Made by a program: the position numbers and the translations under genes
DNA from: an uncultured Alphaproteobacteria bacterium
GTDB lineage: Bacteria; Pseudomonadota; Alphaproteobacteria; Caulobacterales; Caulobacteraceae
NCBI GenBank assembly: GCA_903909375.1
Contig: CAIVVM010000070.1
Location: 1-38,183 of the forward strand
Reading direction: 5' to 3'
DNA: 38,183 nt
Notes under the pieces: generated by a model
Told to the model about the DNA's origin: nothing
The model's database searches: none
Seen by the model: only the letters and a program-made list of their open reading frames with translations
Shown: piece after piece, positions 7,091 through 17,639 of the stretch
How positions within the stretch are numbered: the stretch's first letter is position 1
How the letters are laid out: every line of letters starts with the position of its first letter

Positions 7091-10000
7091 CTACTGCGCA
7101 GCCATCGCCTCGGCCTGCCTGAGGTCCACCGACACCAGTTGCGAAACGCCGCGCTCGGCCATGGTCACACCGAACAGGCGATCTGTCCGCGCCATGGTCA
7201 CCGGGTTGTGGGTGATGACGATGAAGCGGGTCTCCGTTCGCCGGCACATCTCGTCCAGCATGTTGCAGAACCGGTCGACATTGGCGTCGTCGAGTGGAGC
7301 ATCCACCTCGTCCAGCACGCAGATCGGCGCCGGCTGGGCCAGGAACACGGCAAAGATCAACGCCGCCGCCGTCAACGCCTGCTCGCCACCACTCATGAGG
7401 CTCATGGTGGCCATGCGCTTGCCGGGCGGACAGGCGTAGATCTCGAGGCCAGCTTCAAGTGGGTCATCCGATTCGACCAGCCGCAGTTCGGCCTGACCGC
7501 CCTGGAACAGGGTGGAGAACAGTGTCTTGAAGTGTTCGTTGATCACCAGGAAGGCGGCGTTCAGCCGCTCACGGCCCTCACCGTTCAGTTCGTCGATGCC
7601 TTGGCGCAGGCGAGTGATGGCGCCAGTGAGGTCGGCGCGCTCGACATTCATGGTCTCAAGGCGGACGGAAAGCTCGGCGGCTTCCTCCTCTGCGCGCAGG
7701 TTCACCGGGCCGATGCCCTCGCGCTGGCGCTCCAAATTGAAGAGATGCGACTCCATGCCGTCCGCGTCGGCCGGGATCGCCACCGCCTCGTCGGAGAGCT
7801 TGCGGGCAAGCTCTTCAGGCTCCATGCGCGAGGCTTCGCGGATGTTGGCCGCAACCTCGCCAAGGCGCTGAACGGCGGCCTCGGCGTGAGCCGCGAGGCT
7901 GGCGCGAAGCTCGCGGGCCTCCGATGCGGCGGCCTCACAGGCGCGCAGTGCCCGATCCGCCTCGGCGCGCTCTTGGTCTCCCGCGGCAAGGGCATCCGAG
8001 GTCGCCGCACGGCGCGCCTCCGCCACCGCCAGCTCGTCCAGCAACACGCTCCGGCGCGCCTCCAGGGTGCTCGGAGCCTGGCGAGCCGCGTCCAGCACGG
8101 CCACGGCCTTCACGCGAGCCGCGGACAGTTGCTCCACGCGGCGGCCGGCGGCGGCGGCGCGGCGCGTCCAGTCCTCGTGCTCGCGGGCCAGAGTCTCCAG
8201 CCGCCGCGTGCGATTGTTGCTGTCGCGAAGCTCATGCTCATAGGTCGCCCGGGCCTCGGCGGCGGCTTCCCGGGCCGGCGCGGCAGCTGCGCGGGCGATC
8301 GCCAGCCGGTTTGCCAGATCGTCTGCGCCCTCGCTCGCCACTATCGCGACGTCGGCGGCCTTGAGCTGTGCTTCATGTTCGGCAAATTCAGCGTCGAAGC
8401 GAGCGATCAGGTCATCCAGCGACGCCGCCCGGGCTTCCTTGAGCGCTGCCTCGCGATCGAAGCGCTCCAGCGCGGACCTCGCCTGGGCCGCCTGTTGCTC
8501 GAGAGGCGCTGGCGCGCGCCGCGCAGTGCGCAGCATCTCCTCGGCCCGAGCGAGACGCGCGGCGGCGGCGGCGGCGGCGGCGCGCGCTGTCCCCACCCGC
8601 GGCGACAGGACCTCGATCTCGTGCTCCACCTCGGCCAGGCGGGTCTTCTGTTCCAGCCGCACGGCAGCGGGACGGGGAGCGTCCGCGCGGGCTGTGAAAC
8701 CATCCCAGCGCCAGAGATCGCCCTCGCGCGACACCAGCCTGCCGCCAGGCGCCAGGGTCTTCTGCAGGCGCTCTCCGTCTTCCTGCTTCACCAGGGCGAC
8801 ATGAGCCAGCCGGGCGGCCAATGCGCCAGGCGCCTTGACCAGAGGACCCAACGGCGAGGCGCCTTCTGGCCAGGTGGGCGGCAAAGGCTCACGCCCGCCC
8901 CAATAGGCCGGCGCTGCGGGATCGAGCGCGGCGTCCAGATCGTCGCCCAGGGCTGCGGCCAGCGCGCGCTCGTAGCCCCGGTCCGGAGACACGGAGTCCA
9001 GCGCCGGTGCGAACCCGCTTCTCCGCGCCTGGGCCACCAGCGCAGCCAGCGCCCGGGCCTCCGCCGTCAGCCGGCCCAGTTGCTCATCTAGTTTGCGGGC
9101 CGTCTCGCGCAGCGCGGTTTCCGCGCTCGTGGCTGCCGCACGTTCCGTCTCGGCGTCGTCAAGCGCCTGACGCGCCGCCGCCAGAGCAGCCTCTGCGACA
9201 GCCAGCTGTCTCCTCGCCTCGACAGCGCGCGGGTCCTGGGATGTCGCCAGCGCCTGGCGTTCCTGCCGGGCCTGATCCAGGGCGCGCCGGGTACGCGACA
9301 ACCGCGTCTGCGCCTCATCCAAACGCATCCGGGCGCCACGCTGCTCGGCCTCCAGCGCCGCCACCTCGGAGGCCAGTCGTTCTACCGCCGCGTCTGCCTC
9401 AGCGCGCGCGGCCTCGGCGGATCGGGCCAGCGCTTCCAGTTCCGGTCCGCGCGCCGGCGCGGCCGCGATCAGCGCCTGGAGGGAGGCAAGATCCTCGGAC
9501 AGGCGGGCCAGAGCGGCCTCGGCATCCTCGGTGATGTGGGCCTCACGCGCGGCGTCGGCGTCCGTGCGCTCCAGGTCGCCTGTCAGCCGGGCCAGCTCGG
9601 TGGCGTAGGCTTCGGCCTCACGGTCAATGCGGTCCTTGTCGATGGCGAGTTTGTGCTGGATCGCCGCGGCGATGGTCTCGGCCTCGCGCAGCGGCTTCAG
9701 CGCCTCGTCAGCCGCCGAAGCGCGGGTCGTCGCCGCTGCCGCTGCGCGCGCAGTGGACTCAACCGCCCGGATCGCTGTCTCCGCCTCGCCGACCAGCCGT
9801 TCGGCCGCGACCTTGGCCTGCATCCAGCGGGCATAGAGTACAGCGCCCTGCAGAGCTCGGATTTCTGCCGAAAGTTTCTTGTAGCGTTCCGCCTGGCGCG
9901 CTTCGCGCTTCAAGCGGCCCAGATTGCCTTCCAGCTCGCGCGCCACGTCCTCGAGCCGGGTGAGGTTGGTCTCCGCCGCACGCAGGCGCAGCTCGGCCTC

Positions 10001-10534
10001 ATGGCGACGGGAATGCAGGCCCGAAACGCCCGCCGCCTCCTCAAGCAAAAGCCGCCGGTTCTGCGGCTTCGCCGCGATCAGTTCCGAGATCTGGCCCTGC
10101 CGGACCAGCGCTGGAGAATTCGAACCGGTCGAGGCGTCGGCGAACAGCAACTGGACGTCGCGCGCCCGCACCTCCCGACCATTGATCCGGTAGGTTGAAC
10201 CGTCGCCCCGGTCGATGCGGCGGACGACCTCGATGACGGGGTGTTCGTTGAAGGCTGCCGGCGCACGATGATCGGCGTTATCGATGGTCAGCGAGACCTC
10301 GGCGTGATTGCGCCCGGTCCGGTTGGCCGCCCCGGCGAAAATCACATCGTCCATGCCGCCGGCTCGCATGGCCTTGGCAGAATTGGCGCCCATCACCCAG
10401 CGCAGCGCCTCCAGCAGGTTCGACTTGCCGCAGCCGTTTGGCCCGACAATCCCCGTGACGCCGGGTTCGATCCGAAACTCGGTCGGTTCGACAAAGGACT
10501 TGAAGCCCGTAAGTCTGAGGCGCTGGAAGTGCAC
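7091..10534 (-). CDS. smc: Chromosome partition protein SMC
   Basis: The 1147-residue protein has the full SMC architecture. The N-terminal Walker A motif is GPNGCGKSN (residues 31-39). Two very long Ala/Glu/Arg-rich coiled coils flank a hinge region near residues 480-640. The C-terminal ABC signature (LMSGGEQ) and Walker B (VLDEVDAP, Asp1075-Glu1076) close the head domain. SMC dimers with ScpAB load at parS sites and extrude chromosomal loops during segregation. The coiled coil contains a run of alanine codons, a GCC/GGC repeat near 8560-8582. It lies five bases after the second DsbA-like gene and is probably co-transcribed with both. Confidence 0.97.
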   Translation of the reverse strand: MHFQRLRLTGFKSFVEPTEFRIEPGVTGIVGPNGCGKSNLLEALRWVMGANSAKAMRAGGMDDVIFAGAANRTGRNHAEVSLTIDNADHRAPAAFNEHPVIEVVRRIDRGDGSTYRINGREVRARDVQLLFADASTGSNSPALVRQGQISELIAAKPQNRRLLLEEAAGVSGLHSRRHEAELRLRAAETNLTRLEDVARELEGNLGRLKREARQAERYKKLSAEIRALQGAVLYARWMQAKVAAERLVGEAETAIRAVESTARAAAAATTRASAADEALKPLREAETIAAAIQHKLAIDKDRIDREAEAYATELARLTGDLERTDADAAREAHITEDAEAALARLSEDLASLQALIAAAPARGPELEALARSAEAARAEADAAVERLASEVAALEAEQRGARMRLDEAQTRLSRTRRALDQARQERQALATSQDPRAVEARRQLAVAEAALAAARQALDDAETERAAATSAETALRETARKLDEQLGRLTAEARALAALVAQARRSGFAPALDSVSPDRGYERALAAALGDDLDAALDPAAPAYWGGREPLPPTWPEGASPLGPLVKAPGALAARLAHVALVKQEDGERLQKTLAPGGRLVSREGDLWRWDGFTARADAPRPAAVRLEQKTRLAEVEHEIEVLSPRVGTARAAAAAAAARLARAEEMLRTARRAPAPLEQQAAQARSALERFDREAALKEARAASLDDLIARFDAEFAEHEAQLKAADVAIVASEGADDLANRLAIARAAAAPAREAAAEARATYEHELRDSNNRTRRLETLAREHEDWTRRAAAAGRRVEQLSAARVKAVAVLDAARQAPSTLEARRSVLLDELAVAEARRAATSDALAAGDQERAEADRALRACEAAASEARELRASLAAHAEAAVQRLGEVAANIREASRMEPEELARKLSDEAVAIPADADGMESHLFNLERQREGIGPVNLRAEEEAAELSVRLETMNVERADLTGAITRLRQGIDELNGEGRERLNAAFLVINEHFKTLFSTLFQGGQAELRLVESDDPLEAGLEIYACPPGKRMATMSLMSGGEQALTAAALIFAVFLAQPAPICVLDEVDAPLDDANVDRFCNMLDEMCRRTETRFIVITHNPVTMARTDRLFGVTMAERGVSQLVSVDLRQAEAMAAQ

Positions 10535-10539
10535 GAAGG

Positions 10540-11187
10540 TTAGCGGCCTCCCCCGGGTTTCGGCTTCAGCGCCCTGGCGATGGCGGCGTCAAGATCGGCC
10601 AGATCAGGCACCCGATCACTGGCCAGCTTCACACCATTTACGAAGAAGGTCGGGGTGGAGTTCACCTTGTCTGTGCCCGTGGCGTACCGGACCCGCCCCT
10701 CGAGCGCCCGAAGGGCCGTATCGTCCACCAGGCAGGCCTCGAACTGCGACTCGCTCAGGCCATTGGCTTTGGCGATATCCAGAAAGATGGCCTTGATGTT
10801 CCCGCCCTGCCAGCGCGACTGGCTTCGCAGCACCTGGTCAATGATCGGGAAGTAGCGGGTCCCGCCGTTGCAGCGCGCCATCAGCACGCCTGCGACTGCA
10901 AGTTGCTGGGGCGCGGTCAGCAGTTCGCGGGCCGTGTAGAAGACCTGTCCCGTGTCGATGTACTTCGCCTTGAACGCCGGAAAGACCTCGGCGTTGAATT
11001 GGGCGCAATGCCCGCAGGTCAGCGACATATACTCGACCACATGAACCCGGGCTCTGGAGTTCCCGAGGTTCATGTCTCCCGGCGCGGCAGGCCAGGCCTT
11101 CTGAGCCGCCCAGGCCGGCGACGCCGCTGTCGCCGCCAGGCTGGCGAGGACAGCCACCGAACGCCGCCGGGTCAGGGTCGCAGACAT
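10540..11187 (-). CDS. DsbA-family thiol:disulfide oxidoreductase (second of tandem pair)
   Basis: The 215-residue thioredoxin-fold protein has an N-terminal export signal (residues 1-27, containing [12 protein letters not shown], possibly Tat-type). Its active site is Cys58-Gly-His-Cys61, followed by the cis-proline region [10 protein letters not shown]. It should act in the periplasm as a DsbA-like oxidant or an isomerase-like partner. ATG 11187 is chosen over a longer frame because it sits one base after the stop of the upstream paralogue and gives a clean signal peptide. It shares the block [13 protein letters not shown] with that paralogue, showing tandem duplication. smc follows five bases later. 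Confidence 0.9.
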   Translation of the reverse strand: MSATLTRRRSVAVLASLAATAASPAWAAQKAWPAAPGDMNLGNSRARVHVVEYMSLTCGHCAQFNAEVFPAFKAKYIDTGQVFYTARELLTAPQQLAVAGVLMARCNGGTRYFPIIDQVLRSQSRWQGGNIKAIFLDIAKANGLSESQFEACLVDDTALRALEGRVRYATGTDKVNSTPTFFVNGVKLASDRVPDLADLDAAIARALKPKPGGGR

Positions 11188-11188
11188 G

Positions 11189-11809
11189 TTACTTGCCGGC
11201 CGCGGCCACGGCGGCGTCGAGTTCCTCAAGGGTCATCTCGCCCTCCTTGGCCTTCTTGCCGTTGATGAAGAAGCTGGGCGTGGAGGACACGCCGCGCTGA
11301 ACGGCGGCGTCGACCCGGGCGGCAATGGCCTTCTGCGACGTCTCGTCATTCACGCAGGTGTTGAACTGGGCCTCGGTCATACCGGCCGACTGGGCGACCT
11401 TCAGCAGGGTTCCCCGCGCGTCGCCGGTCCGGAACATCTCTTCCTGGCTGCGGAACAGGGCGTCGATGACGCTGAAGTACTTCTCCTTGCCCGCGCAACG
11501 CGCCGTGAGGAAGCCGGCCACGGCGACGGCCTCCGGCGGGGTCAGGAATTCATGGAAGGTGTACTGGACCTTGCCGGTGTCAATGTACTTGGCCTTGAAG
11601 GCCGGGAAGACGTCATTGTTGAACCGGCCGCAGTGGTTGCAGGTGGTGGAGGCATACTCCTCGACCTTGATCGGCGCATTGGCGTTGCCAAGGGTCATGG
11701 CGTCCGCAGAGGCAGCGCCGCCAGTTCCGGCATTGTTGCATCCAGCCAGGGCCAAGGCCGCGCCGGCGGCGGCCAGTGCCATCAGGAAGCGGCGTGTAGG
11801 GATCGTCAT
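11189..11809 (-). CDS. DsbA-family lipoprotein thiol:disulfide oxidoreductase
   Basis: The 206-residue protein carries a lipoprotein signal with lipobox LALAGC (Cys24) after TRRFLMAL, so it is likely anchored to a periplasmic membrane face. The thioredoxin-fold active site is Cys57-Asn-His-Cys60, and the cis-proline loop is SSTPSFFING. The CNHC dipeptide differs from the CGHC of the next gene, so the two paralogues probably have different redox potentials or partners. It starts the dsb-dsb-smc run from a promoter at 11901-11927 that overlaps the dciA stop. Substrates are not evident from sequence. Confidence 0.9.
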   Translation of the reverse strand: MTIPTRRFLMALAAAGAALALAGCNNAGTGGAASADAMTLGNANAPIKVEEYASTTCNHCGRFNNDVFPAFKAKYIDTGKVQYTFHEFLTPPEAVAVAGFLTARCAGKEKYFSVIDALFRSQEEMFRTGDARGTLLKVAQSAGMTEAQFNTCVNDETSQKAIAARVDAAVQRGVSSTPSFFINGKKAKEGEMTLEELDAAVAAAGK

Positions 11810-11900
11810 CTGGGACCTTCCGGTTCTGAACGGAGTATTAAAACGCGATTCCCGCGCGACGGCATAAACCCTCTCGCAAAAGCCGACGCTGGAACCTGCG

Positions 11901-11927
11901 GATTAGACCGCCGCGAATGTGTGTCAA
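11901..11927 (-). promoter_or_regulatory. Promoter of the dsb-dsb-smc operon
   Basis: On the minus strand TTGACA (11927-11922) is followed, after 13 bases, by GTCTAATC (11908-11901), a close match to the Caulobacter housekeeping consensus. The TGA stop codon of dciA (11926-11924) lies inside the -35 box, so the promoter begins in the end of the upstream gene. Confidence 0.65.
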
Positions 11928-12460
11928 CCGCCGCTGCGACGCAGAACACCGCGACCGAGCGTGATCAGGGCGTCCTTCAGGCGTCCTTCCGGGGCGCGGG
12001 AGAGACTTTCCATCAATTCAGCCTCGGTCGCCGCGTCCAGCGGAGCCTTGCGGCGGGGCGGTGGCGTCAGCTCGGTCCGGCGAAGCGGGCCCTGCACGAT
12101 CCGCAGCTTGCCGACGGCGTCCGCACCCAGGAACACATTGACCCGGGCCAGAATGTCCTGCGCCTGATGCTGGATAATCGCCGCAGAAGGTCCGGCAACG
12201 CGGATCTCAAGCGAGGAGGGCGTGCCGTTGCGACCCTTGATCAGCTTCACGGGCTCGGTGCGGCGGGCGATGTCAGCGCCGACGATCTCGCGCCAGCGGG
12301 CGATCAGCGCCGACGCGCCCTGGCCGAACCGACCGTCCAGGTCTTTCATGAACCCACGGAGCGCCCGGCTGGCCGGCGGCGGCGGGCGATGTAATGGCCG
12401 GGTCCGTTTCTCCTTGAGAATACGGAGCGTGTCCTCAACATCGGGAAGGCGGCGGCGCAT
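11924..12460 (-). CDS. dciA: DciA-type DUF721 protein (putative replicative helicase loader)
   Basis: The 178-residue protein has a basic N-terminus and a central DUF721 domain (roughly residues 40-125: W-x-EIVG, then LEIRVAGPSAAIIQHQ, and the segment LGADAVGKLRI). DciA-type DUF721 proteins load or activate DnaB helicase in bacteria that lack DnaC, and Caulobacterales belong to that group. The family's KH-like nucleic-acid-binding fold fits the pattern. It is divergent from mutY (44 bases between the starts) and upstream of the dsb-smc run. The family call is firm; the exact role is inferred. Confidence 0.85.
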   Translation of the reverse strand: MRRRLPDVEDTLRILKEKRTRPLHRPPPPASRALRGFMKDLDGRFGQGASALIARWREIVGADIARRTEPVKLIKGRNGTPSSLEIRVAGPSAAIIQHQAQDILARVNVFLGADAVGKLRIVQGPLRRTELTPPPRRKAPLDAATEAELMESLSRAPEGRLKDALITLGRGVLRRSGG

Positions 12461-12504
12461 GGCCCACCCTACCGCGGAGACCGGGGGGATGGTAGGCGGG
12501 TATT

Positions 12505-13551
12505 GTGCAGCCAGATCACCTCCGCGCCGAACTCCTGACCTGGTACGACGCCAACGCGCGCGCCCTGCCCTGGCGGGTGGGGCCGAAGGATCATGCGACC
12601 GGCATGCGGGCCGATCCCTATTTCGTCTGGTTGTCGGAAGTGATGCTGCAGCAGACCACTGTGCCGCACGCGACGCCCTATTTCCTGGCCTTCACAGAAC
12701 GCTGGCCGACCGTGGCGGCTCTGGCGGCGGAGGCCGACGGCGAGGTGATGGCGGCCTGGGCGGGGCTCGGCTACTACGCCCGCGCCCGGAACCTGCTGGC
12801 CTGTGCGCGGGCCGTGGCGAACGACCACGGAGGCGTATTTCCAGATACGGAGGAAGGTCTGCGGGCTCTGCCCGGCCTGGGGCCCTACACTGCCGCCGCG
12901 GTAGGCGCGATCGCCTTTGACCTGCAAACCAATGTGGTGGACGGCAACGTCGAGCGGGTGGTGGCGCGGCTGTTCGCGGTGGCGACGCCATTGCCGAGCG
13001 CCAAGCCCGAGTTGAAGCGCCTGGCCGGGGAGCTGGTGCGCAGCCAGCGGCCCGGCGACTGGGCGCAGGCCCTGATGGATCTGGGCGCCACGGTTTGCAA
13101 ACCGAAATCGCCACTGTGCGAACGGTGTCCGGTGTCGCGTCACTGCGCAGCAAAGGCTGAGGGGGCTCCGGAGAGCTACCCCCGACGCACGGCGAAAGCC
13201 GCGCGACCGCATCGTTTTGGCGTGGCCTATATTCTGACGCGCGGCGATGAAGTGGCGCTGGTGCGCCGCCCGCCCAAGGGGCTACTGGGCGGGATGCTGG
13301 CACTGCCTACCAGCGAATGGCGCGGCACACGCTGGGGCAAGGCTGAAGCAGTTGAGGCGGCGCCCGTGCCAGCGGATTGGCGAAGTGCAGGCGAAGTGGA
13401 ACACGTCTTCACCCATTTCAGCCTGACCCTGCAGATCCTGCGGGCCGAGGGTGATGCTCAAGATGTGATCTGGAGCCCGCACCGCGACATGGGGGGCCTG
13501 CCCAGCGTCTTCCTGAAGGCGGCGCGGGCGGGGCTTTCAGCTCTTGTCTGA
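12505..13551 (+). CDS. mutY: A/G-specific adenine DNA glycosylase MutY
   Basis: This 348-residue protein removes adenine mispaired with 8-oxoguanine. The HhH-GPD core contains LSEVMLQQTTV (catalytic glutamate), the helix-hairpin-helix LPGLGPYTAAAVGAIAF, and VVDGNVERV with the catalytic aspartate. The [4Fe-4S] ligands are Cys198, Cys205, Cys208 and Cys214 in the spacing C-X6-C-X2-C-X5-C. The C-terminal part (VALVRRPPKGLLGGMLALP) is the Nudix-like 8-oxoG-sensing domain. It starts at GTG 12505, and its end overlaps the convergent MFS gene by 15 bases. It is divergent from dciA. Confidence 0.96.
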   Translation: MQPDHLRAELLTWYDANARALPWRVGPKDHATGMRADPYFVWLSEVMLQQTTVPHATPYFLAFTERWPTVAALAAEADGEVMAAWAGLGYYARARNLLACARAVANDHGGVFPDTEEGLRALPGLGPYTAAAVGAIAFDLQTNVVDGNVERVVARLFAVATPLPSAKPELKRLAGELVRSQRPGDWAQALMDLGATVCKPKSPLCERCPVSRHCAAKAEGAPESYPRRTAKAARPHRFGVAYILTRGDEVALVRRPPKGLLGGMLALPTSEWRGTRWGKAEAVEAAPVPADWRSAGEVEHVFTHFSLTLQILRAEGDAQDVIWSPHRDMGGLPSVFLKAARAGLSALV

Positions 13552-14706
13552 CGCCGGCGCCGACGCGCCCGGGAACACGAACAGCAGCACGCTGAACCCG
13601 ACGGCCGACATCATCAGCGCCGCGGCCGGGATGGCAGGCACCCCGTAGCTGGCCAGGGCCACGCCGCCCAGGGTTGCGCCCATGGCCTGACCCATCGAGA
13701 ACACCGAGCCGTTGAGCGCAAGCGCCACGGGTGCGCCGTTAGTCATCTGGATCAACCGGGACTGGGTGACCGGCGAAATCGAGAACAGCGCCATGGCAGC
13801 CAGGAAGATGGCCAGGGCGACGAGGGTGTCGCTGGCCCAGCCCCTTGGCAATAACTGGTGTGTCGCGGCCAGATGCAGGCTCATGGCGCAGGCCTGTATG
13901 GCAATGCCCTGCAGGATCCACGACTTGCCGGCGCCGCGGTCGGCGGCGCGTCCGCCCAGCCACAGGCCAACGGCGGCGCCGACACCGATCATCGCCTGGA
14001 AAAACGCCACGCCGGCGCCGGTGATGCCTGTGCCCACCCGTACGATTGGCGCGATGTAGAGGTTCAGCGTCATGTTGGCCGCGAAGGTCAGGAAGCTGGT
14101 CAGGTAGAGGGGCCAGATTCCGGAGAATTCGACCCGCCCGCCTTCCCGCTTCGGCGGGGCAGGTACGCGGGGCAGGAAGAAGATCACGCCGATGAGCGCT
14201 ACGCCGGCCAGGGCAGCCGCCACGAGAAAGGTGGCGCGCCAGTCAAAGATCGAACCGACGACACTGCCGATAGGAATGCCAACAACAAAGGCCAGGGTCA
14301 TGCCGCCGGAGACCATGGCCAGGGCGGACCCACGCCGCTCGGGGGGCACAAGGGCGGCTGCAGCCACGCTCGCGGCAGGTCCGGACATGGCGCCGGCCAG
14401 GCCAGCAAGGGCGCGAAGCACCAGCAAGGTCTCGAAGTTTGGCGCCAGACTGCAGGCCAGATGCAGCACCAGCCCCAGCGCAAGGCCCGCGATCACCACA
14501 AACTTCCGGTCCATTCGCCCCAGCGCCCAGGCCGCCACGGGGCCCAGCAGGGCCGAGGTGAGCACATAGGCCGTCTGGAGTTGCCCTGCGACGGCAGTGG
14601 AGACGCCGAGGTCTTTCGCCATCTCTTCCAGCAGGCCCGCGAAGATGAAGGCCGCCGAGCCGAACGCGAAGGTGCAGAGCGTGAGCACGAAGACGCGCGG
14701 GTTCAT
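13537..14706 (-). CDS. MFS transporter
   Basis: The 389-residue protein has about 12 hydrophobic helices and the loop 2-3 signature GRMDRKFVV, close to the major facilitator motif GxxxDRxGR. An AraJ/drug-efflux-like pattern appears in helix 5 (MTLAFVVGIPIGSVVG), placing it nearest the drug:H+ antiporter-1 branch. Substrate is not predictable. ATG 14706 is preferred: the longer frame to 14823 adds 39 residues that are not hydrophobic and look non-coding. It is a lone gene between mutY (convergent, 15-base overlap) and the ccrM terminator, and could be a later insertion between those housekeeping genes. Confidence 0.88.
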   Translation of the reverse strand: MNPRVFVLTLCTFAFGSAAFIFAGLLEEMAKDLGVSTAVAGQLQTAYVLTSALLGPVAAWALGRMDRKFVVIAGLALGLVLHLACSLAPNFETLLVLRALAGLAGAMSGPAASVAAAALVPPERRGSALAMVSGGMTLAFVVGIPIGSVVGSIFDWRATFLVAAALAGVALIGVIFFLPRVPAPPKREGGRVEFSGIWPLYLTSFLTFAANMTLNLYIAPIVRVGTGITGAGVAFFQAMIGVGAAVGLWLGGRAADRGAGKSWILQGIAIQACAMSLHLAATHQLLPRGWASDTLVALAIFLAAMALFSISPVTQSRLIQMTNGAPVALALNGSVFSMGQAMGATLGGVALASYGVPAIPAAALMMSAVGFSVLLFVFPGASAPASDKS

Positions 14707-14853
14707 GCCTGACGCCCAAACATGCCCGAAACTCTCCCCACGCTTTTCGCAAGGGTGGTTTGGAACGGAGCTGAGGTCCAGCCCTCCGTAGAGCGCGACA
14801 GCTTGAAGTGGATACCGGTTCAAGCGCCCGTTGCGCTCTAAACGTATGAAAAC

Positions 14854-14901
14854 GAGCCTGTTTATCCGTTTCAGATGATCCCATCTGAAACGGACAGGCT
14901 C
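14854..14901 (-). terminator. Hairpin terminator after ccrM
   Basis: Read on the minus strand, GAGCCTGT then CCGTTTCAGATG (14901-14882) pairs with CATCTGAAACGG and ACAGGCTC (14877-14854), with a 4-base loop and a 4-base bulge (14862-14865). The 20-pair stem is followed by GTTTTC. It lies six bases after the ccrM stop and upstream of the MFS gene, so it should isolate the two. Confidence 0.75.
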
Positions 14902-14906
14902 CAGCG

Positions 14907-16068
<1,162 letters not shown>

Positions 16069-16085
16069 AAAGGCCGGGCTGGGGC

Positions 16086-17558
16086 TCAGCCGTTCACCAC
16101 CCGGATCGCACGCTCAAGGCTCTGCTCTGTCACCCGGACGCTGGCCTGTTGCCTGGGCATGCGGTTCCAGGCGTCTAGCGCGGCCACCTTGTAGGCCTCG
16201 GCAAGGGTCGGATAATTGAAGGTGTTCTCCACGAAGTAGTCGAGCGTACCTTCCAGATTGAGCACCGCCTGTCCGATGTGGATCAGCTCGGTGGCGCCCT
16301 CGCCCACGATATGGACGCCCAGCAGGCGCCGCGTCTCGAGCGCGAACAGCATCTTCATGAAGCCTGTGCCGATACCCATGATGTGGCCGCGTGAGGTCTC
16401 GCGGAACCGCGCCACGCCACACTCGTAAGGAATCCCGCGCTCGCGCGCCTGCTCCTCGCTAAGGCCGATGGTGGAGATTTCCGGCACCGAATAGATGCCA
16501 TAGGGGAAGAATTCAGGCGCCGCCTGGATCGGCTCCTCGAACGCGTGGCAGGCGGCGATCCGACCCTGCTCCATGGATGTGGAGGCGAGGCTGGGGAAAC
16601 CCACGATGTCGCCCGCCGCATAGATGTGCGGGGTGGCGGTCTGGAATGTGGCCTTGTCGACCGTCAGGCGGCCCCGCTCGTCGGTCTCCAGGCCGCAGGC
16701 CGGCAGATTGAGTGCATCGATGGCGCCTTCGCGGCCCGCCGAGAAGAGCACCATGTCGGCGCGCAATTCACGACCATCTTCCATCGACACCAGGCAGCGA
16801 CCCGGACCCTGGACCTTGGCGCCGGTCACCTTGGCGTTGAAACGGATGGTGACGCCGCGATCGCGCAGGTCATGGACGAATTCATCGGCCAGTTCGCGAT
16901 CCAGGAACGGCATCATCGAGGCGTTTGGCTCGATCACGGTGACCTTCACGTCCAGCGTGCTGAAGATCGAGGCGTACTCCATCCCGATCACGCTGGCGCC
17001 CACCACCACCAACTGGCGCGGGATGCGGGTGAGGTCGAGGATCTCGTCGCTGTCGACGATGTTCTCGCCGTCAAATTCGATGTGTTTGGGCCGATATGGC
17101 CGGGTGCCGACAGCGATCACGAATCGGTCGGCGCTGAACGTCATCACCCCGTCAGGGCCATCCACGGTGATCGTCTTGGGGTCCACGAACCGGGCCGAGC
17201 CGATGATCGTATCCACCCGGTTGCGGGCGAACTGGTGCTCCAGCACCTCGACCTCATGGTGCAGGGTGATTTCCAGGCGCTTGCGCAGGTCTTCCGCGGT
17301 GATGTCCTGCTTGGCCCGATAGGCCTTGCCGTAGAAGCCACGCTCGCGCCAGCCCGACAGGTTCAGCACCGTCTCGCGCAGGGTCTTGGAAGGGATTGTG
17401 CCGGTGTGGACCGAGACGCCGCCCACCCGGCGGCCGCGCTCGATCACCAGAATGCGCTTACCGAACTTGGCGCCCTGGACCGCAGCCCGGCGACCTGCAG
17501 GTCCACTACCGATCACGATCATATCGTAGTGGGTTTGACCCTTTTGGGTAATCGACAC
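16086..17558 (-). CDS. sthA: Soluble pyridine nucleotide transhydrogenase (Si-specific)
   Basis: The 490-residue flavoprotein interconverts NADH and NADPH in the cytoplasm. It belongs to the glutathione reductase/lipoamide dehydrogenase fold, with FAD motif IVIGSGPAGRRAA, NAD(P) motif VVVGASVIGMEYASIF, and the FAD-binding segment HIYAAGDIVGFPSLA. The active-site segment is GVSVHTGTIPSK: the CxxxxC redox pair of lipoamide dehydrogenase is missing, as in SthA. GTG 17558 is chosen because GGAGGGG precedes it by a few bases; a longer frame to 17594 lacks support. It lies downstream of rnhB, with about 80 bases between them. Confidence 0.93.
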   Translation of the reverse strand: MSITQKGQTHYDMIVIGSGPAGRRAAVQGAKFGKRILVIERGRRVGGVSVHTGTIPSKTLRETVLNLSGWRERGFYGKAYRAKQDITAEDLRKRLEITLHHEVEVLEHQFARNRVDTIIGSARFVDPKTITVDGPDGVMTFSADRFVIAVGTRPYRPKHIEFDGENIVDSDEILDLTRIPRQLVVVGASVIGMEYASIFSTLDVKVTVIEPNASMMPFLDRELADEFVHDLRDRGVTIRFNAKVTGAKVQGPGRCLVSMEDGRELRADMVLFSAGREGAIDALNLPACGLETDERGRLTVDKATFQTATPHIYAAGDIVGFPSLASTSMEQGRIAACHAFEEPIQAAPEFFPYGIYSVPEISTIGLSEEQARERGIPYECGVARFRETSRGHIMGIGTGFMKMLFALETRRLLGVHIVGEGATELIHIGQAVLNLEGTLDYFVENTFNYPTLAEAYKVAALDAWNRMPRQQASVRVTEQSLERAIRVVNG

Positions 17559-17608
17559 GTATCCCCTCCGGCTTCTGCTGGACGCGGGGACCATAGCGGC
17601 GGGGTGTT

Positions 17609-17619
17609 AAGGTAACCTT
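17609..17619. promoter_or_regulatory. AT-richer near-palindrome upstream of sthA
   Basis: AAGGTAACCTT is palindromic around a central A, within GTTAAGGTAACC, in the 81-base gap between rnhB and sthA. It could be an operator, and the TTAA part slightly resembles a CtrA half-site, but no partner half at the expected spacing is visible. Confidence 0.25.
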
Positions 17620-17639
17620 GGCGTTGAGAAACGCGGGCG

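Noticed and set aside
7139..9091. 650-codon open frame antisense to smc
   Set aside because: It lies wholly within smc, has no recognisable motif, and has the skewed Gly/Arg/Leu/His composition of a shadow frame in high-GC DNA.
14707..14823. 39-residue N-terminal extension of the MFS protein
   Set aside because: The extension is polar and lies in the non-coding leader; membrane helix 1 starts right after ATG 14706.
17603..17619. CtrA binding site upstream of sthA
   Set aside because: Only one TTAA half is present; the required second half at the seven-base spacing is missing.
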